64,000 bases of DNA from Oryzias latipes (lineage: Eukaryota; Chordata; Actinopteri; Beloniformes; Adrianichthyidae), in contig NC_019866.2 in NCBI RefSeq assembly GCF_002234675.1, positions 9,515,261 to 9,579,260 of the forward strand, given 5' to 3'. Below, one piece after another: positions 52,201 to 64,000 of the stretch. The notes below the pieces were generated by a model. The model was not told the origin of the DNA, searched no databases, and saw only the letters and a program-made list of their open reading frames with translations. The translations under genes and the position numbers were made by a program. Positions within the stretch are counted from its first letter, which is position 1; every line of letters starts with the position of its first letter.

Positions 52201-55200
52201 AGAATTTTACTGGATTTTCAGACGTTTTGCCACATGTTTTGTATTCAGACAGTAAGGATATGTCTGATCGGATTAAGATAAGACAAATAATTCAATTTTT
52301 AATTGATTATCATCTCTCTATCATCTTTCTTGCTTGATCCTGCAGCAAACTTTGGTTCTTTGCGCTTTATTGCTTCGAAGAGTTGTGCAAGAAACCTTAA
52401 CCCACGAGGGAGAATCTGAACCCAAATTTATTCCGATTTTTTTGTCAAAAAACGAGCGATACAGAGTCACTAGAAACCATGCGTGCTAATGCTAAGACAT
52501 GATAAACTATGGTTTCACTTAATAGCTTTCTGCACATACTCTGTTCTTTTATTTCTGTCAGTAGTTCATTCAGGTTGATTTTATGCTTTTTTATGTATTA
52601 TAATGTAACAACTTACTGGTGTTCATTAAATAATACTAATATTTTTATAGTTTTTAACCACATTTTGTGATCATTTCTGAGGGCTTTATAACAACATTAG
52701 CAACATTATTTTGATAATTACTAAATAATATCCTTATATTAAACAGTGGAAAGGCTTAAAACTTAAAAAGGTATTGACTTTTAGTATCCAAATGTGGTTG
52801 TAAGTGTACATCCGTGCCCCCTCTCCCAGCAGATTCCTGCCATCATTCAGTGCCGAACACTGTTCAAGCATTGAGCTGTGATGGAGCCAAACCTCTACTG
52901 AGTCTTAGGTTTTTCATTACTATGTTTCATCCCATTTACTCCAGAAAACAAACAGCTGCAAGTCCTGCACTTTAATGTTTTGTTCAAGTCTTATCTTGAC
53001 TTAATTCTCTTTACTTCCTGGTCATCTAAAAATATCAGAAGCAGTAATCGTCTACAGATCCCCCGGCTCAAATAGCCTGCCCTTCGTCATCTGTCGTGAA
53101 TCCTAATGAATCATAAAGATGAATCGGACCTGGTACATTTTGAAAGCCTTATTTAACCACCAGAAAGTTGTTTCCAAATATCTTTTTTGGACTCTTTGAG
53201 TATATATTGTTCTGATGTATTACCAAAGAACCCACACTTTGAAAGACATCTGCAATGGGAAAGTACATTTGTTTTAAATCCAAACATTCATTAAGTAGCC
53301 TGGGTTTAAATTATACAAACACGAAAGAATCAGTTAAGGTTGAAGACTATTGTTCAAAATTAAATTAAAGATGTTTTCCTGACTATTGGGTCAAGAACAT
53401 TTTTTGTATGCACTTTGTTGTGTTAAATTCAGCAGTTTGTTTTGGGAGGCAGAACAAACTTATACTTTTGTACTTCAGGTGTTTCATTGTGCTTCCCAAC
53501 ATAATCACAATGTCAGTGGATCATAATTTTTTTTAAGTCCTAAAAACACCATCTTTTGTGTTTCCAGATCAACTTTCTAATCTTTATACACATAATCAAA
53601 ATTCTTGTGTCCAAACTTCGAGCACACCAAATGAGATACACGGACTATAAATTCAGGTGCGTTTAAATGGTTCAATTTGTTTATGACATTTGTGTTTTAT
53701 TTGTTGTTTCTTAATCATTATACGTTTTCCTGGAAATTCAAAGGTTGGCCAAGTCAACTTTGACCCTGATTCCATTGCTGGGAATCCATCAGGTGATCTT
53801 CATCTTTGTCACAGACGAGTCCACTAAAGGCACCATCAGCTTGCGTCTCACCAAGCTTTTCACCGACCTCTTCTTCTCCTCCTTTCAGGTTAGAATAAAA
53901 GAAAATAATTTTAAAAAAAACATGTTTCTCACCATAATAGGACTTATCTAAGTAAGCTGAAGAGAATATACAGACAGGACGACTGTCATGTTGTGACAAA
54001 ATGACAAGAACCTTTATGTTCTGGGGAACCACATGACAGATGTGCCACAGGGTGATGAAGATGATGATTATGGGGAGGCAAGGTGGATTACAAATGCAGT
54101 GCTGAAGTTTCAGTCCAAAGATAGATTTAACTCAGTTATGGTTCCATTCAGGCTATTTAAAGATTTCCTTTTTGTGTTTATGAATATGAGGATTAATGAC
54201 TGAAAGTAAAAGAATCAACAATTAAAGTGGGGAAGTCCCTCTTGGAGCTGCAGTGTTACACTGATATCATACATTTGAACGCCAACAAATAACTTGTTTA
54301 TTTAGGTTGAGAATGAAGACTTAAGAAGAAGAAAAGAATGAGCAAGAATTTTAAATAGTTTTGATGCATCCATTCCTCAAGTGTCTGCAGGTGTCTTTCC
54401 AGTCCTTGTCTGTTTCTCTAGAGTTCTTCACTGCCCGGTTTGTGTCTCCTCCGGTTGACCTCGCCTCCTAGTACGCCTCTCTTGACACATGCAGTGAAAA
54501 CGTGTCCCGGAAATTCTGGAACGGGGTGTATTTTCCCTGCATGTGTCAAAGGGCAAATAAGAACACAAAGCAGAATGAGTCATTTTGACACAAGCAACAC
54601 TCGCTACATCATGGTCCACCTTTTGCAGTCTCGCTGTTCTAAGAGATTTTGTTTAGCTTTTTTTTTAAACAGTGTACTGTGTTCTGCATCCTTGATTAGC
54701 TGTTGATCTTGTCAATAAATCTCTTCCATGCCGTCGCTCCTGTAATGAGACAGCTGTATGTGCATCTTGATAGAGTTACATAATTCTTCTATCGCGAGCA
54801 GATCTTGGTTGTCATTCTTATTTTTCTATGCAGGTTTGAACTCTGACAGTTTAAACAATCAGTGTGAAGATCATAACGTCTAGGGTCTAGTAAGAGGTTT
54901 TACAGCCTTTAAACATCTGTAATCCCACTTTACGGATTTCATCTGTCGAGGTTATTTATGGTATGTATCCCCCTCAAAAAACTGTACCTTTAAAACGTGT
55001 TTGAGCAAGCAAAAAAACATGGAGCATCAAGTTTAAGAACACATTTTTTCAAAAGTATCCAGCTGTGAATTTGACAGGCATCAAAAGAAATATGATGGAC
55101 ATAAATTTACTGCTTGAATCACAAATGTAGCCTAACTGTTTGTTTGTTTTTTTAGACTGAGTGGTCTTTCTGAGTTTTCACTGTAGTAAATCGCACCAGG

Positions 55201-55962
55201 TAGCACTTGCAAGTAAGTTGAAACTGTTGTTTTTTAGATGGAGTTTTGCTGGCTTTTGTGGTTTGTACCAGAGTTTGGAGTCATGTTCAAACCTGCTAAC
55301 ACTGATCTGCTGTGAACTCGCAAATTCACACTCTAGTTCTGGAACCTTTAAGTTCACATAAAGTTTGGGGTTGGTGTCAGACAGGATGAATCAGTGATAT
55401 CTCTGTCTAAAAACATCAAAGATGTAAGTCTAGTTGTACTGCTTTAACAAGGACTTATACAGTATTGTTTGTCTCCTCAGGGTCTTCTAGTGGCCATTTT
55501 ATACTGCTTTGTCAACAAAGAAGTGAGTCTCCTGGATTGCGAGGCATTTATCCCATCTGAATTTCCCTGTCATGTTGACATTTTTACTTCTGGTTTAATT
55601 TTCAAAAGGTCCAGTCTGAGATCCTTAAGAAGTGGAAGCGTTGGAAGTTGGGGAGGAACATTGAGGAGGAATATCGGCACACCTACAGCAATACCCCCAA
55701 TACAAAGTCTGGCAGCCTGCTGAACCACGTCTCTCGGCTCCCTCAGCTGCCAGACATCACCAAATCCTCTGCTCCAGTTTGCAACCCTGAAGAAAGGTGC
55801 ATGCTGGTGCCTGGCTTGCAAAACGGTGTGGTAAACTCCAAGTGTGCCTCCCATACGCGTGAAGGAACCATCAGCAACTGCACCCTGGTGGAGGATATTA
55901 GCCTCACAGAAAAGGCGCAGTGTAACGAAAGCCATCGAGAGAATGTGGAGAGCCTCCTTTAA
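46275..55962 (+). CDS. gcgr: Glucagon receptor subfamily class B1 GPCR (gcgr / glucagon-receptor-like), 13 coding exons
   Basis: Gs-coupled peptide hormone receptor of 519 aa. Coding exons: 46275-46328, 46577-46673, 48448-48555, 48697-48791, 48905-48999, 49075-49264, 49856-50015, 50623-50683, 50998-51067, 53568-53656, 53744-53888, 55481-55522, 55609-55962. All borders are GT-AG and the frame is continuous. Residues 1-18 form the signal peptide ([15 protein letters not shown]). The hormone-binding ectodomain has all six cysteines (C39, C54, C63, C77, C96, C111), [27 protein letters not shown] and sequons at N42, N70, N107. Seven TM segments follow; C218 and C288 give the TM3-ECL2 disulfide. 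ICL3/TM6 has [17 protein letters not shown]170 (2.60) and K177 (2.67) are GLP-1R-like; H355 is followed by Q356 where relatives have Glu. The tail (403-519, starting [12 protein letters not shown]) is Ser/Thr-rich. The ectodomain is closest in feel to GCGR. The orthologue (gcgr or grlr/gcrpr) is unsettled. Confidence 0.9.
46761..47377 (+). mobile_element. TTAA/TIR non-autonomous element, copy E (in receptor intron)
   Basis: Begins TTAAATTCCTGTTCTGATC and ends CTGAGTCGGTCTTCA. The interior has TTCTAGGACATAATTCCTGG, the segment [20 protein letters not shown] followed by [11 protein letters not shown] and DDSEWSA, then TTTGAGCTTAATATTTTT and ATGTCCTCCATCA. It occupies most of the intron between the second and third coding exons. 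Confidence 0.6.
48419..48439 (+). repeat. Pure T tract serving as the polypyrimidine tract of an acceptor
   Basis: Uninterrupted T run ending a few bases before the CAG acceptor of the exon starting at 48448. A similar pure T run (about 49056-49072) precedes the exon starting at 49075. Confidence 0.8.
50065..50474 (+). mobile_element. TTAA/TIR non-autonomous element, copy F (in receptor intron)
   Basis: Begins TTAAAGTCCCACTCCGAATG and ends GAGTTGGCTTTTA. The interior has GATCTATTGTAAAAGTGTTCCC, AGTGGTCTTTTTAG, TTTCTAGGACATAGTTTC, CACCGCCCCCCTTTCCC, TTTTAAGCTTAATTTTCTC and ATGTCCTCCCATTAT. The protein-like segment is deleted. It starts only about 50 bp after the donor at 50016. Confidence 0.65.
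51068..53567 (+). other. Receptor intron (2.5 kb)
   Basis: Intron between the exon ending LLAVV and the exon starting INFLIF. AT-rich, with no recognisable exon or well-defined repeat. The other longer introns, 49265-49855 and 53889-55480, are likewise featureless except for a weak repeat-like scrap near 49670-49720. Confidence 0.7.
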
Positions 55963-58675
55963 AAGACAAAAGGGACGGAGAACTTGATAAAAGGCTTGGA
56001 TGGCTTTCCTTTCGTTTGAGCTTTCGTCCAGCTTTGGCTAAATGCCCAGGATGTCCTGAAAAGAACAGTGTTGACTGAATCACCCGACAGAGCAGACCTT
56101 AGCGGTCAGCATCGCTGGTATACAGAGCAGCACCCAAACCCCGTAAAAGGACAACAACGTCAGACATCTGCGCCCAGATGCCCGATGTGCCGTGAGTCTC
56201 CTCAATGGATTGATGCTTGCTGTTAAAGTATGTAAAGCTGCTTCTTGTTGAACAAGTAGTCAACAGCAATTTAAGCCAGATAAGCCATTGAAACTATTAT
56301 GAAAAAAAAAAAAAAAAGAATTAAAAATTCAAACGATAAAGCAACAAATAGCAAGAGAAACAGGGTTCTGGCTTATGCCTTTATTTTATTTTATGGTACT
56401 GACACTTAAAGACATGACCAAAAGAAGATTGTATGAACAGAAAGGAAGCTTTTTTATGTCGTTCTGGTCTCTGTAAATAGTTTTCTTGTCTATACGGACT
56501 TAAATGAAGGTGTTGGCCTCATACAGTAACGTGTCATTATTAATAGGAAACAGGCAGCTGCTCACCTCATGGTTTGTATTAAGCTAAAATGATCACTGCT
56601 TTAGTTTCTGCTTTGACTACAAACCAAGCTGTAAATGCAAGGCACACAAAGTGCATTTTTGAGGTTAAAAATCCACAGCTGACATGGCCTGTGAATCAAC
56701 CATGTCAGTCAACCAGAAATTAAGCTCAGTTTTCTGTTAAAATGGTGATTTAATGAGCTGTATCTTCAAACCGGGTGAATCATTTGCCCAGGTTGCGTGC
56801 CATAGACTGTCATCACATCACCATCCCTTCTTAGAGCAAATGTTTAAAAATCTAGCACTTGAACTCAGTCGGTCCGCAGATGTCGTACAAGATGCAGACA
56901 TAGAAGAAAACTCTGCAGCCTAGCAGTAGAACAAAACTTAATGTGCTAAATGGTGGTACATTTACTGAAAAAGGAGCTGCCTGCAAAGTGTTCATCAATC
57001 TTTGAATTCCCTAAAAGATTTTCCAGAACCAACTGAACTTGAGTTTGTGTTTATGGCTATTTGCACAGTGTTAATTTATAACTGATAAAATGGTGTACAT
57101 ATGTGTGTTTATACAGATGATTCTATTTGATTGCAGTAAATATATTTCATACATGCTAGTTAGCGTGTTTGTGTGGGTGAATGCGGGTGCACAAACGTTC
57201 AGGGTATGAACGCATATGGTTAAAGCATTCCAGCTTTGTGTTGCAATAGGATGGATTAGCATTAGGAGTCAGAAAGCGAGGGTGTCAAACAAACCAGTGG
57301 AGCTGACTCTATTCAAGACCTTGAGGTCAGAGGCCATCAGAGATCACGTTTGATCCAGCACACGCTGTGTGGCACCGCCGGCCATGCATGAGCTTCTGGC
57401 TGCACAAGGAAAAATGTATTTTATCAAAAGGATTGGATTTCTCAAAGTTGTGGGGCCAGATGCATAAAAGTGTGTTTAGTTTTGTAACTTACACTGCACA
57501 GAATCTGATGCCGTGCATGGTTCTGATTTGAAAATCTAAATAGGAATCATTATTGAATTGGATGCACCTGTTTGAGGAGCGACTCTCACTCCTTTTGTTT
57601 GCTTCATCATTTCTTCGAGGTTTGTTCATAAAAACTTCTGCGGAGCCAGAACAGAATATGCATAGGAACAAAAGCATTAAAAAAAAAAAGTGAAAATGAC
57701 ACACCTATCTGTGCATCAAAAAGATAAAACACGTACATTTTTCTTGGGTGCCTTGGTGCTGGAATCACAAAAGGATCGAAACTTTTAGAATAAGATAAAA
57801 GAAGCACACATCAACATTTTTGGACTTTGAATAATTACAAAAAACATTAAAATATACATAGTTTGTGCTTTTAATATTCTTGCTTAGAGATACAGAAATA
57901 CAGATAGGAAACTTGTTTTGCCTTTTTTTAGTACTTGCAGTGGTTTGATTACCACATAGGATCCAAAAGTCCTCTCATAATTGCTGTAGAAAGGTCTTCC
58001 AGTCCTGCAACAGTCCTGCATTCTACACAACTGTGGCAATCTAACACATCTGCAGTGTTGACAAAGGAAATATTCAGTTAATATTCAGCCACGTTTTATT
58101 GAAGTTGCTTTTATGGTTTGCACGTACCCAATGTAACTTTAGAAATACAACTTTTTGGTGGTAAATGTTGTAGCTGCGGTTTCATCGGTTTACCTGTTTT
58201 TATGCATCTGGCTTCTGACAAACTACAGAACAAATCTAAATTAAACATTGACATTTTTGCCATGTTGAATCACAGCTCGGTGCTTTAACCAGTTTCTGCA
58301 TTAGAGTAGCTGTTTTCCACCAACATCTATTTGTAACTGCAGGTAGACCTCCAAAAAGTAGAAGTGTAATGCACGTGGAGTGGAGGCAAATTAAGCTTTG
58401 TTTTGAAATCATTTATGAGCTGTATCATCATGTGGCGGATCTGGTGACACCCATTTGCTTTGGTTACTCCCCTTTCTGGACCAAACTGGTTCTGTCAGAA
58501 TGTATTCATTGAAAGGTGCACATTTTCCTTTTGATATTCTCTTCAAGGTGGTTTTTGTACAGCTTTTTGGTGTAAAGAAATCGTTGGTGAAAGTTGACTG
58601 CCGTCAGGTGTAAAATATCTTGTGTCTTCTTTGTGCAAAAAAGAAAGTAATAAATTTCAGTGTATGTAAAGGAAT
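55963..58675 (+). other. Probable 3' UTR of the receptor gene
   Basis: Follows the TAA at 55960-55962. A purine-rich A tract lies at about 56301-56317. AATAAA at 58649-58654 is a plausible distal polyA signal, giving a 3' UTR of about 2.7 kb; shorter forms are possible. No coding exon recognised. Confidence 0.4.
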
Positions 58676-59555
58676 TACTTGTTTGAGCTTTTCATTTACA
58701 CATAACACAAAAGTATAATTAAAAACAAAAGGATGGATGCTCTGGACAGTGACATTAACTGCTGTTGTAATCGAGCTGGGTTGCTGGCTGAATGCCCAGT
58801 ATTGATTTCATCTTGGGCTAGAGCTGTTCAGTATGCCAAACTACTGCATTCTTCATCCTATTGTGATTTATAAAACTTCTTTGTTCTCTTGGAGCTATCT
58901 TTCTTTATTGAAAAGTGCTGAAATGAAGTTGAAAGGCTGCTTTCCCTCCCAGAACTTTGATGGATCTGACTTAAAGCACCTTCTGCATCATTTAGCTATG
59001 TAAAGCCAAGGAGAATAAAAACTACAGTCCTTGTTATTTTAAATTCATATTTCATTTCCCATTCTGTTTGGTTTTCCAAATGTCTGTTCTGTTGATGAAG
59101 TTGGTCAGCATGCAGGCCGACCTGTTTTCTAGCGAGCCCATTATGTGTGAAGGTGGAAAAGTCCGAGGCCATAACTGGAGACGAGGTCTGGACATTTTCT
59201 CTGAAAATGAGAAAATCATGTAATTAGAGAGCAGCCTGACTGTGTTGCTTCAAACGGCACGGTAAAATTATCAACACCGATTGCATCAGAGGGTCATCAG
59301 CAGAAAGCCAGCATTTTAGCCAAAATTAGGTCTTTTTGTTTGGCAAAGAAATGCATTCCGGCAGAAAGCAAAAAAAACAACAACTCACCAGTGTCAGATT
59401 TCAGATTCTTCTTACCAGACAACTCGTTTGGGTCAATTCTTTTTACCTAAAGAAAGATTTCTGCGCACTCAATAAACAAACAAATCTTAAGCTTAATATG
59501 AAACAGAAGAGTAACTACCACATTTTTAAACTTTAAGTCCTGTTTTTGCATAGTT

Positions 59556-59610
59556 TGGCCAGGGGTGAGACTTATACTTAAAAGCGACTTATATGTGATT
59601 TAAAAAAATA
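59556..59610 (+). repeat. Fragment of a vertebrate GCGACTTATA-type repeat
   Basis: GGTGAGACTTATACTTAAAA followed by GCGACTTATATGTG resembles the double GTGCGACTTATA motif of a widespread DNA-transposon-derived repeat. Too short to classify. Confidence 0.4.
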
Positions 59611-61387
59611 AAAGGCTCATAGTGTGGATTTTTCCTTTGAACTCACTGCAAAATAAAATTCAATCAGCTTTTTAAAAAAATTTTCTTAAAACTTCCTCCG
59701 AAATATCTCAAATTTATTTAGTGACAGTTTGTGTTTTTCCAGCCTCTCTTATTTCTCACTGGGATATAAAAAGAAATTATTTTTGAACCTTAGTGTCAGT
59801 CGAAAACAAACAAAGAAATCCAATTGGTTTAATGAACTGCTAATTCATATGTTTAATTGATTTTCTGTCTCGCAGTAAATGACAGTGTTTAATCGAGTCA
59901 TAATAAAAATAAAGGGTAGAAAAGGTGTTGTACACAGCCTCTTTTCTTCCTCACAATATACACAAGAAGTAAATGAATTGAGGGGAAAGGTCAATGGATG
60001 CATACATCCTCTCTGAGGCTTGGAGAAAGCACTTGTGTTTTCTTTGTGGGTAAACAGATTATGTCTGATTGGGCCATAAAGCAGGTGAATTATTTTCCAG
60101 CCTTGGTTCTCTGGCAGGTGTTGAGTGGTTCTCATGCAATTGTCTCTTCCCCAGGATCTTCAGGATTTTCGTCTCAGCTGGAGGGGAAGGTGTAGTGAAT
60201 TAATATTCAACAATCTCCCCAGGTCGCCATTCGACAGACACGGGTCTTTGGAAAAAATGAATCCATCACAGCTGAAACCAACAGCGGTTGTGCTGGGTAT
60301 TTACACTTTTGTGAGTCTTGTGCCAAGCACTTCTGTGTTCTAGGTGTTTTCATTGGTAAAAGAGTGGGTTAGAAAATCATGGCACAATATAATTTGATTT
60401 AAGAACTGTATAGGAAGTGAAAAAGTAGAATTACAACAGGAAAGCTTTTCAAGCCAAACCTTCATTTTGCAGTTTAACTTGAGACAACCCGGAGCAGAAA
60501 CATGAGAAACTGACAGGTAATACAGGGGTTACGTTGAAGAAAGAAAAAAAAAAAGTTTTGATCCATCTTTTTTTCTTCTTCTTGTTTTTGGTCCAGAATG
60601 TTTACATCCAACAGGGGATAAAAACAGTTCAGATGCAGTTGTCTAAAATACCTTGATAATTGATCAAAACAGCTCTTCAAAGTATAGAGAAGGAAACGAA
60701 TAAAGAGGTTGTTTTTTAAGAAAATTCTGCCTTTTAACTGACTTGTTGACATTCATCATTCTGTTATGGTGCCGTGTTTGCAAAAACAGAGATTTAATGC
60801 ATCTATTGATATTAAAAAGGAACAGCCTCATAATGAAAAAAGAACCCATCACAGTTACTAAGATGACATAAAAGAGATGCAAGTAGCAATCATAGCCATT
60901 AGGACTAATTAGTGACACATGCTTTCATGATATTAAATTTGTGAAAAATCAATAATTGCTGAGTGTGACGCCTACACACCCACTCAGCCCAAAATAAGAA
61001 CACACACACCTTGCCTGTAGCAAGACTAGAGAAATCTTCACTAAAAGATTTTGTTTCCTTTTTTTGAGGGAATGTCAAAAATATAAATAAATAAGTGTGC
61101 ATTTAAAAGCATTACATGTTTGAGCTGCTTTTGCCTGTAAATGGAGGACAGAAGAACTCGCGCCTCATGTAATGTTCACAATGGTCAGGTTCTTAAACAT
61201 GCCTTTAGCTACAGTGTTCACACAGGACACGCAGGGAAGGGCTTCTTCTTCTTCTTTTTCCTTTTTCTACTGTAAACCAGTGCATGTCCGCCGCGCAGCT
61301 GGAAGAGGCTTGGTTCAAAATTGTCAAAGTGGTACGAATTTCCCAGGTCTTCCTGCAGGCTTTTTCTTTCACAGTTCTGTTCCGGTG

Positions 61388-61415
61388 TATTCAATTCAAT
61401 TCAGTTTTACTTATA
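61388..61415 (+). repeat. Fragment of an ATTCAATTCAATT-type fish repeat
   Basis: ATTCAATTCAATTCAGTTTT followed by ACTTATATA matches the start of a dispersed repeat very common in fish. The remainder is not recognisable. Confidence 0.35.
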
Positions 61416-61818
61416 TATGATATATGATTTGAGTATATCTATGATGGTTTTTAGTTTGCAGATATGAATTTAAGAATGCTTAAAAAAAAGTTCGGTCAGT
61501 AACAATATAAATTTTTTTAAAGTTTTGCAGGTTTAGAAATAAAACAACAATTAGACTGAAAATCCACTTTTTGCTTCAGATCAACAAGATCAATTTTTTA
61601 AGACACTTAAAACATGTGCTAAGAAAGTGGCAATTTGATTTGACCTGTTGGTATTTTTAAGATGAGACCAGTCTAGCATTATGCACAATGGAGGCCTGCC
61701 AATTTTCTTTATACTGTTGTCAAGTTTTCAATATGAAGAGGTAACAAAAACCTTTGAGTTTTTTCACAGATGTTCAGCTGAGAAAGAATTTGATGGGGAG
61801 ATTATCTATTTGATGCCC

Positions 61819-61866
61819 CATGACCCCGAAAGGGACTCAGTGGGTTCTGAAGATGGATGGATGAAG
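61819..61866 (+). repeat. Tail of a fish repeat ending in GGATGGATG
   Basis: CATGACCCCGAAAGGGACTC, then GTGGGTTCTGAAGATGGATG, is the familiar 3' tail of a dispersed teleost element that ends in GGATG repeats. Short ORFs across it are not genes. Confidence 0.5.
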
Positions 61867-63539
61867 GATTGAAAGAATTCATAGGTAAAGGTAAGACAAT
61901 AGCTGATAAAACAATTGTTATCACCTTTTTTGTGTTCATCCAAAACAGAAACCTTTTACATTTTTAGGCTGGCATATTTTTTTTGCTATGTAGTTTTAAC
62001 TAGAACACTTTTTTTGGGGACTGGTTAGTTCTTAGTTATAATAATTTTATATTACAGCTATTTTAGCGGACAAAAAGGTTGAACTGTCCTGACCTGTCTT
62101 GTAAGTGTGTGACTGATGAAAAAGAATAGCCAGTTTAAGAAAATCAATTTTCCTAATGTTCTGGGTCTGGCATGATTCCAGACAAATTAACATCGCTCAT
62201 CTACAGAGAAAGGAAAGGGGAAAGGGATCATATTCTTTGGCACGGTTGCTTGAGCTCATTAGCTTCCTTTGAAATACTCTCTTATCATGTCGCTAAAACA
62301 CAGCAGAGTCCCAAGAGTCCTCAGAGTCAGGACAGGTCAGCAACCAAATTTAGAAAAAGCCACTATGTCCCCATGTAATATGAAGAAGACTCTCTCCGGT
62401 TACATGCACGCTCAGACGCATCTGAGATCTTCCTCACCAAAGGCCTGATAGTCTGTCAACACCCTTTCCAGTCTGGTCACCGGCATACCAAATTAAATCA
62501 ACTGAATGTGCAATCAGATTGCCGCAATGAAACACGAAAAAAGCTGCACGAATGTCATCTGACACACAGCATGGCGGTTCACAGGGAAGCTCTGAGGCAG
62601 AGTGACTGACGTGGCTGTGGGTGAATCCATTGGATGGAAGTCTGATGTTTCGAAGCTTGTTTCCTATTTAAAAGAAGAGATTTCTGAACCTGTTAGCAGC
62701 CTCTCTGCAGCTGATCTCAAAACAGCCAAAAGGATTGAAACATGAAAATGCTGATGCAGGGGAATGTCAGCTCCGCTTGGGTTTTCAAAGGATCATTTTA
62801 CACGTCTGGAAGTTCACTTATTCACTTAATGTTAAGGATGGGAAACTGACATACCTCATTGCAATGCATGTATGTTTATCTGTTGGATTTCTTTTTAGAA
62901 ACCAACGGAAAAGGCAGGAAGTTACTGGTCTGGGTCTAAAAAGAAGCCCGGGCAAGGAGGTTGAAACAGCTTGATACTTTGGAGCAAATGATAAACTTTC
63001 TGCCCTTGTCACTTGCAGCCAGATTCACTTCCAAAAGCTGCGTGAGCAGAAGACCATGGTCTTACTACACCTGCAGTTTTTATTTTTATTTTTATTTTTC
63101 ACAGTATCAGGAACACTTTAGTTTTCAAAAAACACCTTATTTATGGACTGATGCTGGTTATATTTACTGATGCTGAAGCAGTTTTGAGCAGCACACAGCG
63201 CTCTGTCAAATGTTTGGTTAGGTGTTATTTCAAATATGCTAAAGCAAATAACGTGGCGATGTCTTTTTTACCTAGTTCCCAGCAAGGTTGGGAATGACTG
63301 TAATCACCTTTTAGCATGAGGTCTTCACACTAAACTGTCCCTACCTGATACTTTTGCATGTACTTACAGTTGAAACAGGCTTGGTGTAAAATACGAAACC
63401 TGAACCTGCAATATTCCGATCAGAGGTCGACCACCCTAACGCTGCACCACAGCCATAGCTGATATGTAAAAACGCTTGGTGTCATAAATTGAGCCAGGCA
63501 CAAACCCCAATTATTATCGTCCTTCATGATTAATTTTTA

Positions 63540-63672
63540 AAAGGTTGGCGCTAGTGTGAATTAAAGGGATGCTACTCATACATCTCTACTAAATCCCAGT
63601 CTTTGATTGGTCAAAGTTGAACCTTCAATGTTCGTTCAGTGAATGTACGTTTTGTCAAAGATTTCATGAATC
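63540..63672 (-). mobile_element. CTACGTTCACAC-family MITE, copy J (reverse fragment)
   Basis: CTACTAAATCCCAGTCTTTG followed by ATTGGTCAAAGTTGAACC is the reverse complement of the interior of the 36.1-kb copy (GACCAATCAGGGACTCGG..TTTGGTAG). Ends not visible. Confidence 0.45.
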
Positions 63673-64000
63673 AAAAAAACAAATTTAAAAAGTATTCTAT
63701 GATCTTTCATATCCTAACACTCAGTGTTTTATCAGGGCGTTTTTGGATGAACACCAAGCTGATATCCTGGTGATGATAAAGGTTTTTAGATCAACAATTA
63801 AACAAATGAACAATTTCCCATGGAACACCTGACCATCTTCCACGGCACACTGGTTGAAGACTACTGATCTGTAGCAGCAGACAGATACATAAGTTTAGCA
63901 AACATCTGTATCAATTAATATTACAAGTAGTACATCAAAATATGAAGCAAATATGACCTTTTCTAAAAAAAGAAAAGCAACAAAAACATGAAAGGATTTA

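Larger units (their letters stand above)
58676..64000. other. Intergenic stretch with repeat fragments
   Basis: No coding sequence I can support. Contains three short pieces of common fish repeats (59556-59610, 61388-61415, 61819-61866) and a reverse copy of the CTACGTTCACAC-family interior (63540-63672). All ORFs are short and lack motifs. Confidence 0.5.

Noticed and set aside
61681-61872. 63-codon ORF ending in GSEDGWMKD
   Set aside because: Its end is the translated tail of a common GGATGGATG fish repeat.

Overview
This is vertebrate genomic DNA, almost certainly from a ray-finned (teleost) fish. The evidence is short GT-AG introns, AT-rich spacers, fish-type dispersed repeats, and a crumbs3 / class IV beta-tubulin gene pair that matches human 19p13.3 synteny. 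There are no prokaryotic features, CRISPR arrays or phage.

Left end (1-4.4 kb): the last two coding exons of a crb3-like polarity gene (+) end at 399. They face a complete four-exon class IV beta-tubulin gene on the minus strand (1970-4203). Their polyA signals lie under 300 bp apart. The tubulin promoter has a perfect CRE palindrome next to an RFX X-box-like site.

6.1-12 kb: a complete six-exon TRIM E3 ligase (RING, B-box, coiled coil, PRY-SPRY; +) is followed by a converging class A orphan GPCR (-) with several non-canonical motifs. A possible small single-pass membrane protein and a possible first exon lie just beyond it on the minus strand. A CTCF-like motif sits between the TRIM and GPCR genes.

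12-46 kb: no convincing coding sequence. The stretch is rich in degenerate transposable elements, has a 21-bp minisatellite at about 21.1-21.6 kb, and has a CpG-rich promoter-like segment with a splice donor at about 22.0-22.3 kb. That segment may be the distant 5' exon of the next gene.

46.2-58.7 kb: a complete 13-coding-exon class B1 GPCR of the glucagon receptor subfamily (+, 519 aa), with a 3' UTR of up to about 2.7 kb. Its ectodomain and tail look glucagon-receptor-like, while TM2 carries GLP-1-receptor-type residues, and TM6 has Gln where related receptors have Glu. Gcgr or the glucagon-receptor-like (grlr/gcrpr) paralogue are both possible.

58.7-64 kb: no gene seen, only repeat fragments.

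The most interesting non-genic structure is a family of six related elements with imperfect terminal inverted repeats (TAAAG.CC.ACTC) and TTAA at several ends. Several copies preserve the same short protein-like segment. A second family with CTACGTTCACAC termini has four recognisable copies. I see no multi-gene system of a new kind. The genes here are independent neighbours.
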